DNA of 64,000 bases from Halobellus litoreus (lineage in GTDB: Archaea > Halobacteriota > Halobacteria > Halobacteriales > Haloferacaceae), in NCBI RefSeq assembly GCF_024464595.1, contig NZ_JANHAW010000001.1, forward strand, positions 186,001 through 250,000, given 5' to 3'. Each line of letters starts with the position of its first letter. Position 1 is the stretch's first letter. Both the position numbers and the translations under genes were made by a program. The notes beneath the pieces were generated by a model. That model saw nothing but the letters and a program-made list of their open reading frames with translations. It made no database searches and was not told the DNA's origin. Below are positions 1 to 8,984 of this stretch, one piece after another.

Positions 1-1
1 C

Positions 2-86
2 GCGGGGGTGGCTGAGCCAGGCCAAAGGCGGCGGACTTAAGATCCGCTCCCGTAGGGGTTCGTGGGTTCAAATCCCATCCCCCGCA
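2..86 (+). tRNA. tRNA-Leu (anticodon UAA)
   Basis: The acceptor stem gcggggg at 2-8 pairs with cccccgc at 79-85, and the discriminator base is A86. The anticodon loop reads cttaaga, giving anticodon TAA. A long variable arm follows the anticodon stem, as expected for a class II tRNA-Leu. The T arm is ggttcaaatcc. No intron is seen. The 3' terminal CCA is not encoded, which is usual for haloarchaea. Its 3' end is repeated about 110 bases downstream. Confidence 0.95.
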
Positions 87-125
87 CTCGATGTCCGAGC
101 GCCAGCGAGGACTCGATAGACACGC

Positions 126-200
126 TGGGATTTGAATCAGAGAGCGTCGCGAACGGAGTGAGCAGCGCGACCGTGGTTCAAATCCCATCCCCCGCACTCG
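126..200 (+). repeat. Duplicated and inverted copies of the tRNA-Leu 3' end (possible att relic)
   Basis: The tRNA T-arm and acceptor 3' end plus a few flanking bases recur at 174-200 in direct orientation, sharing ggttcaaatcccatcccccg and the bases after it. An inverted copy of the T-arm sequence (tgggatttgaatca, 126-139) also lies between them. Duplication of a tRNA 3' end is the usual trace of site-specific integration, but no integrase gene is seen in the window. The pair could instead be an RNA hairpin with a 34-base loop. Confidence 0.55.
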
Positions 201-310
201 AATCTGCGAGCGAAGCGAGCAGTTCGGTTTCTCCGGTATGACTGCAATCCGATCAGTCGCATATACCAAACCGTCGACAGCGACGGGTCTGAAGACCGAC
301 CCCGACCCGC

Positions 311-1126
311 TCAAATCAGCACTTTCGCCGAGGGGAGGTATTTCCGTCTGGTTCGTTCCGCCTCCGAACCGGCCGGGACCAGCGTCGACTCCGAGACTGG
401 TTCGGAGAACCGATCCGGGTCGGGGGCGACGGGAGCCAGCATCTCCGTGAACACCGACTCGTAGCGGCCGCCCGCGGAGACGACGCCCCCGTGCTTTCGC
501 TCCGAGAAGGGGACATCGTCGGGATGCGGGAACTGCTCGCGGATGATCCCGGCGGTCTCTCGGAGGTACTCGGCGGCCCGTTCCTGCTCGTAGGAACTCT
601 CGTCGAAGTACTGCTGGGTGTGCGGACCGTCGGAGTCGACGTCGGCGTGTTGCGGCGACTCGAACGGGAGCGACTCCGGCGTGGTGTGCTCGCCGGCGAA
701 CCGGAGGTTCACGGTGAAGCTGTCGGGGTACCGCAGGATGAGCGGGAAAAACAACATCTCGGACACCGTCGAGCGCTGTTGGATCCGCCAGAGTCCCTCG
801 ATGTAGTACGCCGCGAGCGCTCCTTCCCGGTCCTCGCGTTCACCGCGGAGGTACGCTCTCGCGACAGCCTCGTAGTCGTCGCCGGCGATGCGACGCAACC
901 GTCGCTCGAACGTTTCGGCGACGCGCTCGAACTCCGTCTCGTAGGCCTTCGCCACCGACACCGACGGATCGGCCAGTAGCTCCGCCTTCCGCTCGCGCCC
1001 GTCCGCGACGGCCGTCATATTCTCGTGGAACAACCGCTCGGCCCGCCGATCCGGGAGCGGCGTTCTGACCGCCCGTCCGTAGAGGACGTTCGTGCCCCCG
1101 TCTGTCCGTCCCGCGCTGCCTCCCAT
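311..1126 (-). CDS. Conserved haloarchaeal protein of unknown function
   Basis: The product is about 271 residues, soluble and acidic, and I do not recognise a family. The middle is helical and charged (a KAELL...AKAYETEFERV stretch). It is followed by an aromatic-rich segment (LWRIQQRSTVSEMLFFPLILRYP) that could be a structured core. No transmembrane segment or catalytic motif is visible. The start is uncertain: the ATG at 1126 is used here, but a later ATG at 1018 is also possible. It is divergent from the TraB-family gene at 1279, and the shared intergenic region is AT-rich near 1150-1180, where promoters would be expected. Confidence 0.75.
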   Translation of the reverse strand: MGGSAGRTDGGTNVLYGRAVRTPLPDRRAERLFHENMTAVADGRERKAELLADPSVSVAKAYETEFERVAETFERRLRRIAGDDYEAVARAYLRGEREDREGALAAYYIEGLWRIQQRSTVSEMLFFPLILRYPDSFTVNLRFAGEHTTPESLPFESPQHADVDSDGPHTQQYFDESSYEQERAAEYLRETAGIIREQFPHPDDVPFSERKHGGVVSAGGRYESVFTEMLAPVAPDPDRFSEPVSESTLVPAGSEAERTRRKYLPSAKVLI

Positions 1127-1278
1127 ACGGGAGAGACACATCGAAGAGATAATAATTTCAGCGATCGTAAATTTATCCCAGGTTCGGCGCTAATCGACCT
1201 CGATCCCCCCGACAACGGATCGGTTCGGGTTGCAGATTCTCCGACAGGGGTAAAAACCACCGTGCGATATGGAAGACA

Positions 1279-2943
1279 ATGAGTCAGGAAGCGGCCGAAG
1301 CGGGTCGCGTCCGGGTCGTCGGCACGGCGCACGTCTCCGAGGAGAGCGTCCGGGAGGTCGAAGCGACCATCGAGGACGAGCGCCCCGACGTCGTCGCCGT
1401 CGAACTCGACGAGGGGCGATACCGGCAGTTGAAAGGCGGTGAACCGGACGACATCGAGCCGAGCGATCTGCTCTCGGGCAACACGGTGTTCCAGTTCATC
1501 GCCTACTGGATGCTCTCGTACGTCCAGGCGCGACTGGGCGAACGGTTCGACGTGACGCCCGGCGCGGACATGCTCGCGGCCGTCGAGACCGCCGAAGGGC
1601 ACGGCATCGACGTCGCGCTCGTCGACCGCGACATCAACGAGACGATGCGCCGGTTCTGGTCGCAGATGGGAATCGTCGAGAAGTTCCGGATGGTCGGCGG
1701 TCTCGCGTTCGGCGTCGCCGACAGCCGAGGCGTGGGCCTCGCGGCCGGTGCGGTGCTCGGGTTGCTCCTCGGGCCGCTGGTGGCGATCTTCGGCGGCACC
1801 GTCGGACTGGGACTTCCCGTTCTCGGACGGATCACGGGCGGTGTCCTCCTCGCGGTGGGCGTCGCGGCCGCGATCTGGATCTTCGGCGCGTCCGTCCTCT
1901 CGACGGAGGATCGCCTGATCGCGGCGGCCGCGGCCGGCATCGCCGTCGGCGGCGTCGCCGGCGTCGGCTTCGGGCTCGCCGCGCCGGTCGTCGACCGACT
2001 CGGCGGTTTCACGGTTCGCGTGATCGGGAGTATGACGGTCGGCATCGTCGGTGGCGTACTCGTCGGCGGCGTGCTCGGCCAGTTCGGATCGATGTTCGGC
2101 TACGGCGAGGTCGAGGACGTCGAGGAGTTCGATATGTCGCAGATGACCGACACCGACGTCGTGAGCGCGATGATGGAGGAGTTCCGGCAGTTCTCTCCCG
2201 GCGGTGCCGCGGCGCTCATCGACGAGCGCGACGCGTTCATCGCGCACAAGCTCCTCGCGCTCCGGTCGACCGGCGCGGACGTGGTCGCCGTCGTCGGCGC
2301 GGGGCACCGCGAGGGGATCGAGCGCTACCTCGACCACCCCGAGGAACTCCCGCCGATGGAGTCGCTGACGGGGACCCAGGGTGGCGGGCTCCCCTGGGCG
2401 AAGATCGTCGGCACGGGGATCTCGCTCGTGGTGATCGGTTTCTTCGTCCTCCTGGCGCTGTCGTCGGCCGGCGACGACACGCTCCTCCGACTGTTCGGCG
2501 CGTGGTTCCTCGTCAACGGCCTGTTCGCGGCGGGGCTCGCGAAGGCCGCCGGCGCGCGGTGGACCTCGTCGCTCGTCGGCGGCGCGGTCGCCTGGATGAC
2601 CTCGATCAACCCGTTCCTCGCGCCGGGGTGGTTCACCGGCTACGTCGAACTGCAGTACGACCCGGTGAACGTCTCCGACATCGGCACGCTCAACGAACTG
2701 CTGGCCGACGAGGAGAAGCCGATCGGTGACCTGGTCAACGAGATGTTCGCGGTGCCGCTGTTCCGACTCATCGTCGTCGTCGCGGCGACGAACATCGGGA
2801 GCGTGATCGCGTCGGCGCTGTTCGTGGCGTACTTGCTCCCGCTCTTCGCGCTCGATCTCGGCGGCGCGGCGGGCGTGACGCGGTTGCTCTTCGAGGGCGC
2901 ACAGAACGGCTGGGAGATCCTCTGGGGGGCGATCGCCGGATGA
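1279..2943 (+). CDS. TraB/PrgY family membrane protein
   Basis: The 554-residue protein begins with a TraB/TIKI-type domain. A strand with GTAHVSEES (residues about 14-22) is followed by DVVAVELDEGRY (about 39-50). A second conserved stretch with GAGHREGIERYL (about 342-353) closes the domain. Several hydrophobic glycine/alanine-rich segments lie at about 145-265 and 375-550, so it is a polytopic membrane protein. Bacterial PrgY/TraB homologues block pheromone signalling and TIKI relatives are proteases, but the archaeal function is unknown. The stop codon overlaps the start of the following M50 protease gene by four bases (ATGA), so the two are probably translated together. Confidence 0.88.
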   Translation: MSQEAAEAGRVRVVGTAHVSEESVREVEATIEDERPDVVAVELDEGRYRQLKGGEPDDIEPSDLLSGNTVFQFIAYWMLSYVQARLGERFDVTPGADMLAAVETAEGHGIDVALVDRDINETMRRFWSQMGIVEKFRMVGGLAFGVADSRGVGLAAGAVLGLLLGPLVAIFGGTVGLGLPVLGRITGGVLLAVGVAAAIWIFGASVLSTEDRLIAAAAAGIAVGGVAGVGFGLAAPVVDRLGGFTVRVIGSMTVGIVGGVLVGGVLGQFGSMFGYGEVEDVEEFDMSQMTDTDVVSAMMEEFRQFSPGGAAALIDERDAFIAHKLLALRSTGADVVAVVGAGHREGIERYLDHPEELPPMESLTGTQGGGLPWAKIVGTGISLVVIGFFVLLALSSAGDDTLLRLFGAWFLVNGLFAAGLAKAAGARWTSSLVGGAVAWMTSINPFLAPGWFTGYVELQYDPVNVSDIGTLNELLADEEKPIGDLVNEMFAVPLFRLIVVVAATNIGSVIASALFVAYLLPLFALDLGGAAGVTRLLFEGAQNGWEILWGAIAG

Positions 2944-3575
2944 GCGTCTCCCGGCTCTCGTTCAGCTCGAAGGAGCTGCAGGACCTCGCCGTCGCGTGGG
3001 TGGCGCTCGGCGTGGCGTTCGCCATCTTCTTCGCCGGCGGCGGCCAGCGCGCCGTCGTCGGGATCCTGCAGGGTGGCCTCTTCGGGCCCGTCCTGCTCAG
3101 CCTGCTGACCGCGGGCGTCGGGTTCCTCCTCCACGAGGTGGCGCACAAGGTGGTCGCGGTTCGATACGGGCAGGTCGCGGAGTTCCGCGCGGACTACGGA
3201 ATGCTCTTTCTGGCGGTCGTGAGTTCGCTCGCCGGGTTCATCTTCGCCGCGCCGGGGGCGGTCTACCACCGCGGGCGACTGACTCGACGCGAGCACGGCC
3301 TCATCGCGCTCGCCGGCCCCGCGACGAACGTGGCGCTCGCGGTCGTGTTCCTCCCGGTGCTCGTCGTCGGCACGCTCGTCGGCTCAGACTTCGTCGCGCT
3401 CGCGGGGTCGCGCGGCCTGATGATCAACCTGTTTCTGGCCGCGTTCAATATGCTCCCGTTCGGCCCGTTGGACGGCAAGACGGTTCTCGGATGGAGCAAG
3501 ACCGTCTTCGCGGCGTTCTTCGTCCCGGCGCTGCTCCTGACGCTCGGCGCGTTCGTCATCGGTCTCGGATTCTGA
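2940..3575 (+). CDS. Site-2-protease-like (M50) intramembrane metallopeptidase
   Basis: This 211-residue polytopic protein carries the zinc-protease motif HEVAH at residues 65-69. The second M50 motif, with the third metal ligand, is NMLPFGPLDG at residues 170-179 (Asp178). Both metal-binding motifs are intact, so an active intramembrane protease is likely. No PDZ or CBS domain is attached. Its start overlaps the TraB-family gene, suggesting that the two membrane proteins work together. The substrate is unknown. Confidence 0.9.
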   Translation: MSVSRLSFSSKELQDLAVAWVALGVAFAIFFAGGGQRAVVGILQGGLFGPVLLSLLTAGVGFLLHEVAHKVVAVRYGQVAEFRADYGMLFLAVVSSLAGFIFAAPGAVYHRGRLTRREHGLIALAGPATNVALAVVFLPVLVVGTLVGSDFVALAGSRGLMINLFLAAFNMLPFGPLDGKTVLGWSKTVFAAFFVPALLLTLGAFVIGLGF

Positions 3576-3623
3576 GCTCTCTCGTCGTTAGCAGACTCCG
3601 ACTCCGACTAGACCGTCGAAAAC

Positions 3624-3890
3624 TTACGCTTCTGCGGGTTCGTACCCGTGGCCCGCGACGAACGCGAGCGCGTTGACCGCGACCAGCGTGGCGAAGAGGA
3701 GGGGTTCTCCGCCGGTCAGGCCGCCGGCAAGGAGCGGGAGGTAGCTGAACGGGAGGACGATCGCGGCCCAGAACGTCACTGCCTTCATATTTCGGAGGGC
3801 AGCGCGGGCAGCGGCGCTTACAACGCCGAGTCCGCGACGAAGGGAGTCGCGCTCGAGAGGGAATTCGGGGGTGTGGGGGACACTTGACAT
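3624..3890 (-). CDS. Small two-helix membrane protein
   Basis: Starting at the ATG at 3890, the product is 88 residues. A short charged N-terminal part is followed by two hydrophobic segments (around VTFWAAIVLPFSYLPLLAG and LLFATLVAVNALAFVAG). No known domain is recognised. Upstream on the minus strand an AT-rich box (plus-strand catataac near 3928-3936) lies about 40 bases from the start and could be the TATA element. It converges on the M50 protease gene. Function is unknown. Confidence 0.7.
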   Translation of the reverse strand: MSSVPHTPEFPLERDSLRRGLGVVSAAARAALRNMKAVTFWAAIVLPFSYLPLLAGGLTGGEPLLFATLVAVNALAFVAGHGYEPAEA

Positions 3891-4142
3891 CTGTTTCGCC
3901 TCACTCACCCATAGGGGACCCACCCCCATATAACGCGACGAGCGTTCAGTCGTTTCGCGACGGTTTACGGGGGTCGAAGACGTTTCACCGACGTTTTATG
4001 AATCGTTTAGAGAGAGTTAGAAAGTTCATACACGGATCTGAGGATGTTTCGCTACGATCCGGACAATATCTCCGGATGCCGGGTTCGAGCGGCCGCATCC
4101 GAGACCGGACGTATTTTCTCCCCCCGAACCGGGCATTCGCGT

Positions 4143-5156
4143 ATGACCGAGGACGCGGACGCGGACGACCGATCGAACCGAGAGGGTGACGGCGGGGCCG
4201 ACGAGCTGACCTACGCCGAGGCCGGCGTCGACATCGACGCGAGCGAGGCGGCGACCGCGGCGCTGATCGGCGCGGTGGGCGAGAGCGAGGGCGACTACGC
4301 GGGACTGCTCGACATCGGCGACCGCTACTTGGCGCTCGCGACCGACGGCGTCGGGACGAAGCTCCTCGTCGCCGAGGCGCTCGCGGACTACTCGACGGTC
4401 GGCATCGACTGCATCGCGATGAACGCGAACGACCTCGTCGCCGCCGGCGTCCGGCCGGTCGCCTTCGTCGACTACCTCGCGGTGGACGAACCCGACGAGA
4501 CCTTCGCCGAGCAGGTCGGCGAGGGGCTCAGAGCCGGAGCCGACGAGGCGGACCTGGAACTGGTCGGCGGAGAGACCGCGGTGATGCCCGAAGTGATCCG
4601 CGGCCTCGACCTCGCGGGCACCTGCGCCGGACTCGCCGCGAAGGACGGCATCTTCCCCGGCGAGGCGGAACCGGGCGACGCCCTCGTCGGATTCCGCTCC
4701 TCGGGCATCCACTCGAACGGCCTGACGCTCGCCCGGACCGCGGTCACTCGCGACCACGAGTACACCGACCCGTGCCCGTTCGGCGACTACGACACGCTCG
4801 GCGACGCGCTGCTCGAACCGACGCGCCTGTACACGCACCTGCTCGATCCGATGCGCGAGCACGGCGTTCGCGCGGCCGCACACGTGACTGGCGGCGGTTG
4901 GACGAACCTCGAACGACTGGGCGACAACCGCTACGTCGTCGAGGACGCGTTCGATCCCCAGCCCGTCTTCGAGTTCGTCCAGGCAGAGGGGAACGTCGCC
5001 GACGAGGAGATGCACCGGACGTTCAATATGGGAACGGGATTCGTCTGCGCGCTCGCCCCCGAGGACGCCGAGGCGCTCGCAGCCGCGGCCGACGGCCGCG
5101 TGATCGGCCGCGTCGAGTCGGGCGACGGCGTCGCCGTTCGGGGACTCGAACTCTGA
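4143..5156 (+). CDS. purM: Phosphoribosylformylglycinamidine cyclo-ligase (AIR synthetase)
   Basis: This enzyme makes aminoimidazole ribonucleotide from FGAM with ATP in purine biosynthesis. The 337-residue protein has the PurM signatures: DGVGTKLLVA near residue 65, CIAMNANDLVAAGVRPVAFVDY near residue 90, and GETAVMPE near residue 142. It ends with a HVTGGGWTNLERL segment typical of the C-terminal AIRS domain. The start at 4143 matches the family length, while the longer reading from 4044 adds a non-conserved extension. An acidic N-terminal tail precedes the first strand. Confidence 0.95.
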   Translation: MTEDADADDRSNREGDGGADELTYAEAGVDIDASEAATAALIGAVGESEGDYAGLLDIGDRYLALATDGVGTKLLVAEALADYSTVGIDCIAMNANDLVAAGVRPVAFVDYLAVDEPDETFAEQVGEGLRAGADEADLELVGGETAVMPEVIRGLDLAGTCAGLAAKDGIFPGEAEPGDALVGFRSSGIHSNGLTLARTAVTRDHEYTDPCPFGDYDTLGDALLEPTRLYTHLLDPMREHGVRAAAHVTGGGWTNLERLGDNRYVVEDAFDPQPVFEFVQAEGNVADEEMHRTFNMGTGFVCALAPEDAEALAAAADGRVIGRVESGDGVAVRGLEL

Positions 5157-5165
5157 GGGCGACGG

Positions 5166-6515
5166 ATGGAGGACGCACGCCCGCCGGCCCCCGACGGACT
5201 CCCCCTGCTCGGCAACGCGGTCGGGTTCGGCCGCGATCCGCTGACGTTCACCACCGACGCCGTCGATAGCGTGGGCGACGTGTTCCGGATCGACCTCCCC
5301 GTCGGCGACCGGTACGTCCTCGCCCACCCGAGACACGCCGAACGCGTCCTCGTGTCCGAGCGCGACGCCTTCGAGAAGACCGACGACTTCGCGCTCGCGT
5401 TCGGCAACAGCGTCGTCGCCGTCGACGGCGAGGACTGGCGCGAACAGCGGGCGTTCCTCGACCCGTTCTTCTTCGCCCCGCGGATCCGGACGTTTGTGCC
5501 GACGATGCGCGAGCAGGTCGTCGACCGCGCCGAGTCCTGGGCGGACGGCGAGCGGATTTCCACGCTGTCGGAGATGAAGGCGCTGACGTTCGAGATCCTG
5601 GCGACGACGCTTCTCGGATTCGACCCCGACTCGGACCGCGCCGACCTCAGGCGCGCCGCGGACGACCTGAACGGTTACTTCGACCCCGTGACGTGGGCGC
5701 TTCCGGACTGGGTACCGACCCCGAGCGGTCGCCGGTTCGACGACGCGAAGGCGACGCTCCGGGACCGACTCCGATCGCTGCTCGAAGAGGCCGCGGGACC
5801 CGATGACGACAGCCTCGTGGCCGCGCTCGCGGCTGCCGCGCGTGGTGACGATCGTCGCGACGGCAAGGGTGGAAGCCGTAACGGCGACGCCGACGGCGAG
5901 GACTACCCTCGCGACGTCGATGCCGCGATCGATCAGCTGATCGGCCTGGTGTTCGCCGGGCACGAGACGACCGCGCTCGCACTGACGTTCACGCTCTACT
6001 GTCTGGCGGAACACCCGGAGACGTACGACCGCGTCGAAGCCGAAGTCGACGACGTGCTCGGCGGGGAGCCGATCAGGTGGGAACACCTCGACGAGTTGAC
6101 GACGCTCCAACGCGTCGTCGACGAGAGCCTCCGCCTGTATCCGCCGGTCCACGCACTGCCGCGGGAAGCCACGCGAGCCGTGGAGTTCGACGGCGACGTG
6201 GTGCCTTCGGGTGCGGAACTGCTGGTCTCGGTCTACGCGATGCACCGCGACGAGCGGTTCTGGGAGCACCCGGAGGCGTTCGACCCGACGCGATGGACCG
6301 AGCGTGATCGGTCGGCCGACGCCTACCTTCCGTTCGGCGCGGGCCCGCGGCGGTGTATCGGGGCGACGTTCGCGACCGTGGAAGCGCGCGTCGCGTTGGC
6401 TGAACTACTGCGGCGGTACCGCTTCGAGTACGCCGGCGAGGGCGAACTGTCGCTCTCTCCCGAGATGACCAACCAACCCGCGGGCGACGTGCCGATGACG
6501 GTCCGTCGTCGGTGA
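5166..6515 (+). CDS. Cytochrome P450
   Basis: The 449-residue protein has all core P450 signatures. The I-helix oxygen-activation motif AGHETT is near residue 263. The K-helix ExxR motif is in ESLRLYPP near residue 320. The haem-binding loop is FGAGPRRCIG near residues 389-398, with Cys396 as axial ligand. A charged Gly/Asp/Arg-rich insertion precedes the I helix. No signal peptide is seen, so the protein is probably cytosolic. It starts 10 bases after purM, and a functional link is not obvious. The substrate and redox partner are unknown. Haloarchaeal P450s are often placed in the CYP174 group, but I cannot confirm that here. Confidence 0.95.
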   Translation: MEDARPPAPDGLPLLGNAVGFGRDPLTFTTDAVDSVGDVFRIDLPVGDRYVLAHPRHAERVLVSERDAFEKTDDFALAFGNSVVAVDGEDWREQRAFLDPFFFAPRIRTFVPTMREQVVDRAESWADGERISTLSEMKALTFEILATTLLGFDPDSDRADLRRAADDLNGYFDPVTWALPDWVPTPSGRRFDDAKATLRDRLRSLLEEAAGPDDDSLVAALAAAARGDDRRDGKGGSRNGDADGEDYPRDVDAAIDQLIGLVFAGHETTALALTFTLYCLAEHPETYDRVEAEVDDVLGGEPIRWEHLDELTTLQRVVDESLRLYPPVHALPREATRAVEFDGDVVPSGAELLVSVYAMHRDERFWEHPEAFDPTRWTERDRSADAYLPFGAGPRRCIGATFATVEARVALAELLRRYRFEYAGEGELSLSPEMTNQPAGDVPMTVRRR

Positions 6516-6538
6516 GTGGACCGTTTCACCGACTCCGC

Positions 6539-7081
6539 TTACAGGTGCGCGGCGACGTCTGCCTCGGTCACGATGCCGGTCGTCTCGCCGCTCTCGACGA
6601 CGAGGACGGCCGAGTGGTGATCCAGCGCGGCGTCGATTTCCTCGAGCGTCGCCGACGGCTCGACCGTCGTGACCGACTCTCGCATCACGTCGGCGACGGG
6701 GAGCGTGCCCACGTCGTCCTGTTCCTGGGCGTGCCGGATGTCGCTGTTCGAGATGATGCCGACCGGGCGACCGTCGCGGATCACGGGCAACTGCGAGAAT
6801 CCCTCGTCGAGCATCACGTCGCGGGCGAACCGGACCGAGTCGTCGGGGGCGACGCTCACGACGGTTTCGTTCATCAGGTCGGCGGCGCGCACGACGCCGC
6901 CCTCTGCCTCTTCGAGCGCGTTGACGATCCGTCGGAGGGTCGACAGCCGTGGGTCCACGTCGCCGCCCTCGATGCGGGCGATGAGCGGCTGAGAGACGCC
7001 GGCCATCTCGGCGAGCGTGCTCTGGGTGAGATCCAACTCCGTGCGACGCTGTCGCAGATCTTGCGGGGTCGGGAGTTCCAT
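6539..7081 (-). CDS. HTH-type regulator with paired CBS domains
   Basis: Residues 5-55 form an XRE-type helix-turn-helix (RRTELDLTQSTLAEMAGVSQ with the recognition helix following). Residues about 65-180 form two CBS motifs that end in VGIISNSDIRHA and TGIVTEADVAAHL. CBS pairs usually bind adenine nucleotides, so this is probably a DNA-binding protein that senses energy or nucleotide state. Length (180 residues) matches this archaeal architecture. Its targets are unknown. It converges on the P450 gene. Confidence 0.9.
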   Translation of the reverse strand: MELPTPQDLRQRRTELDLTQSTLAEMAGVSQPLIARIEGGDVDPRLSTLRRIVNALEEAEGGVVRAADLMNETVVSVAPDDSVRFARDVMLDEGFSQLPVIRDGRPVGIISNSDIRHAQEQDDVGTLPVADVMRESVTTVEPSATLEEIDAALDHHSAVLVVESGETTGIVTEADVAAHL

Positions 7082-7143
7082 ACCCCTAATTACCTGAAGT
7101 TATACGAAAGTGTTTCGGGGCGGTCCCGGAGGCGTCCGACCGG

Positions 7144-7521
7144 CTATTCGTCGCGGTCGTCGCGTTCGTGGGCGTCCTCTTCGGTTTCGAGGACTTCGAT
7201 CACCGACAGCGGCACGTCGCGGAGCGCGCCGCCGACCTCGCTCTTGGCGATCCGGGAGGCGTGCTCTTCGCTGTCGGCGTTGAAGACGTCGATTTCCAGA
7301 AGGAGCCCGACGAGTGCGGTGTTCGCGGCGATGAACGCGGAGTCGAACGGCTCGCCGCAGGCCGGACACGGCGTCGCGCCGACTTCGACCTCGACGTACT
7401 CCTTGTCCTGATCGTTGAGTCGCTTGCCGGCCTCGCTGACGGCGACGCCGATGGCGTCGTCGATGTCGTCGACGTCGCGGACCAGCCACGCGGCCTCCAT
7501 CGCGACGAGATAGTTGCTCAT
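7144..7521 (-). CDS. DUF555 / UPF0212 family protein
   Basis: The 125-residue protein starts MSNYLVAMEAAWLVRD and contains a CPAC pair (VGATPCPACGEPFDS) that is probably half of a zinc site. It then has the conserved stretches FIAANTALVGLLLEIDVFNA and HASRIAKSEVGGALRDVP. These match the archaeal DUF555 family as I remember it. The start at 7521 fits the family N terminus; an upstream extension is not conserved-looking. Function is unknown. Confidence 0.85.
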   Translation of the reverse strand: MSNYLVAMEAAWLVRDVDDIDDAIGVAVSEAGKRLNDQDKEYVEVEVGATPCPACGEPFDSAFIAANTALVGLLLEIDVFNADSEEHASRIAKSEVGGALRDVPLSVIEVLETEEDAHERDDRDE

Positions 7522-7782
7522 ACGACGAGCACGTTCCGCGGGGTTTCGTGTCTTGTGGTTCGCCCGCGCTCGTGTGAACAGTTGACAGCGCACCACCCTC
7601 GGCGCAGTCCTCCGACCGCGTACGCGACGTCAATACTGCGCATAACTTATGCCGACGAACGGGGCTGATGACGACGTTCGTACGGGGTGAGTACGGATCG
7701 AATCAACTCAGTTTGAAGAGACTACAGGTCACATTGAACCGCAACACTGCGTCGACGTGTACCGCACACCCGACAGAGAAGA

Positions 7783-7790
7783 TTTATATA
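7783..7790 (+). promoter_or_regulatory. TATA box for the small membrane protein gene
   Basis: The sequence tttatata lies 29-36 bases before the ATG at 7819, preceded by a purine-rich element (agagaaga). This is the expected spacing for a haloarchaeal promoter giving a transcript with little or no leader. Confidence 0.6.
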
Positions 7791-7818
7791 CTACCGTCGC
7801 CCCCAGCAGTTCAAGGCG

Positions 7819-8004
7819 ATGATAGAAGACCTGCACCGGAGCGCGGCCTTCCTGCTGTATCAGGTGACGCTGCTCTTCGGGATCCTGGCGATGCCAGTGG
7901 CGCTGTTCGCGCGGCGATTGGGACTGACGCTTCCGGTTCGATCGCTCATCGAATCCGCAGAGCGGACCTACGAGCGCGCCGAGGGACACCGCGGTCACCG
8001 CTAA
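7819..8004 (+). CDS. Small membrane-associated protein upstream of psmB
   Basis: The 61-residue product has one hydrophobic segment (LLYQVTLLFGILAMPVALFA, residues about 12-31) followed by a basic, amphipathic tail. A clear TATA box sits just upstream and coding GC bias is normal, which supports a real gene. No family is recognised. It is co-oriented with psmB, which begins 167 bases later and has its own promoter. Confidence 0.65.
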   Translation: MIEDLHRSAAFLLYQVTLLFGILAMPVALFARRLGLTLPVRSLIESAERTYERAEGHRGHR

Positions 8005-8141
8005 GCGGCAGGGACGGAACGCTTCAAGAATACGCGAAGTTACACTCCCGAGTCGCAACGCCAGGGCGTCGGCCGCGACCGCCCTCGCGTCTCGGACGGA
8101 CGCGAACCGCGATACGGGCAACAGCGGTGGGAAGGGTGGCA

Positions 8142-8147
8142 TTTATC
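8142..8147 (+). promoter_or_regulatory. TATA box for psmB
   Basis: The sequence tttatc in ggcatttatcagc lies 25-30 bases upstream of the ATG at 8172, which fits a leaderless psmB transcript. It also supports choosing this ATG over the longer reading frame. Confidence 0.5.
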
Positions 8148-8171
8148 AGCGACGGGCGACAACTGCGGGTA

Positions 8172-8903
8172 ATGCGTACTCCTACGAGCGACGACGCCGC
8201 GGGGCGTCTCGACCCACTGAACGGCGAGCACTCCGGCGTGTTCTCCCCTGAACTCGGCGAGTTCTCGAACGCTGAACAGCGCGCCGAACAGATGGGCGAC
8301 AAAGAGACCAAGACCGGAACGACGACCGTCGGGCTGAAGACGAGCGAGGGAGTCGTCCTCGCGACGGACATGCGGGCCAGTCTCGGCCGGATGGTCTCCT
8401 CGAAGAACGTCCAGAAGGTCGAAGAGATCCACCCGACCGGTGCGCTGACGATCGCCGGGTCCGTCTCGGCAGCCCAGTCGCTCATCAGTTCGATCCGCGC
8501 GGAGGTCCGCCTCTACGAGGCCCGCCGCGGCGAGGATATGAGTATGCAGGCGCTCTCGACGCTCCTCGGCAACTTCCTGCGCTCGGGCGCGTTCTTCATC
8601 GTCCAGCCCATCCTCGGTGGCGTCGACGAGGAGGGCCCCCACATCTACAGCATCGACCCCGCGGGGTCGATCCTCGAAGAGGAGTACACCGTCACCGGTT
8701 CGGGCAGCCAGTACGCCCTCGGTGTCCTCGAACAGGAGTACGACGAGGACCTGACGATCGAGGAGGCGAAGAAAGTCGCCGCCCGCTCGATCAAGAGCGC
8801 CGTCGAGCGCGACCTCGCGTCGGGCAACGGCATCAACGTCTGCGTCGTCACCGAGGACGGCGTCGAGATCACGAAGCACAAGGAGTTCGACGACCTCCTG
8901 TAA
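8172..8903 (+). CDS. psmB: Proteasome subunit beta
   Basis: This is the catalytic subunit of the archaeal 20S proteasome. The 243-residue precursor has a 49-residue propeptide ending in MGDKETKTG. Autocleavage before TTTVGLKTSEGVVLATDMRA would expose the N-terminal catalytic threonine. The Asp in ATDMRA and the downstream GSGSQYALGVLE stretch are typical of beta subunits. The long propeptide is common in haloarchaea. The cdc48 gene at 33.6-35.8 kb encodes a likely partner unfoldase. Confidence 0.96.
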   Translation: MRTPTSDDAAGRLDPLNGEHSGVFSPELGEFSNAEQRAEQMGDKETKTGTTTVGLKTSEGVVLATDMRASLGRMVSSKNVQKVEEIHPTGALTIAGSVSAAQSLISSIRAEVRLYEARRGEDMSMQALSTLLGNFLRSGAFFIVQPILGGVDEEGPHIYSIDPAGSILEEEYTVTGSGSQYALGVLEQEYDEDLTIEEAKKVAARSIKSAVERDLASGNGINVCVVTEDGVEITKHKEFDDLL

Positions 8904-8984
8904 GTCGGCTCTGGGGTCGTCCGAAACGCGGTCGCGCCCGTTTCGTTTTCGCGCAGAGTCGGACCGTGTCCGGTCGCGGAACCG

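Noticed and set aside
4026-6269. A 747-codon frame antisense to purM and the P450 gene
   Set aside because: Both plus-strand genes have complete catalytic motifs; the antisense frame is an artefact of high third-position GC.
4143-6515. purM and P450 as a functional operon
   Set aside because: They are adjacent on one strand, but no shared pathway is evident; closeness alone does not support a metabolic link.
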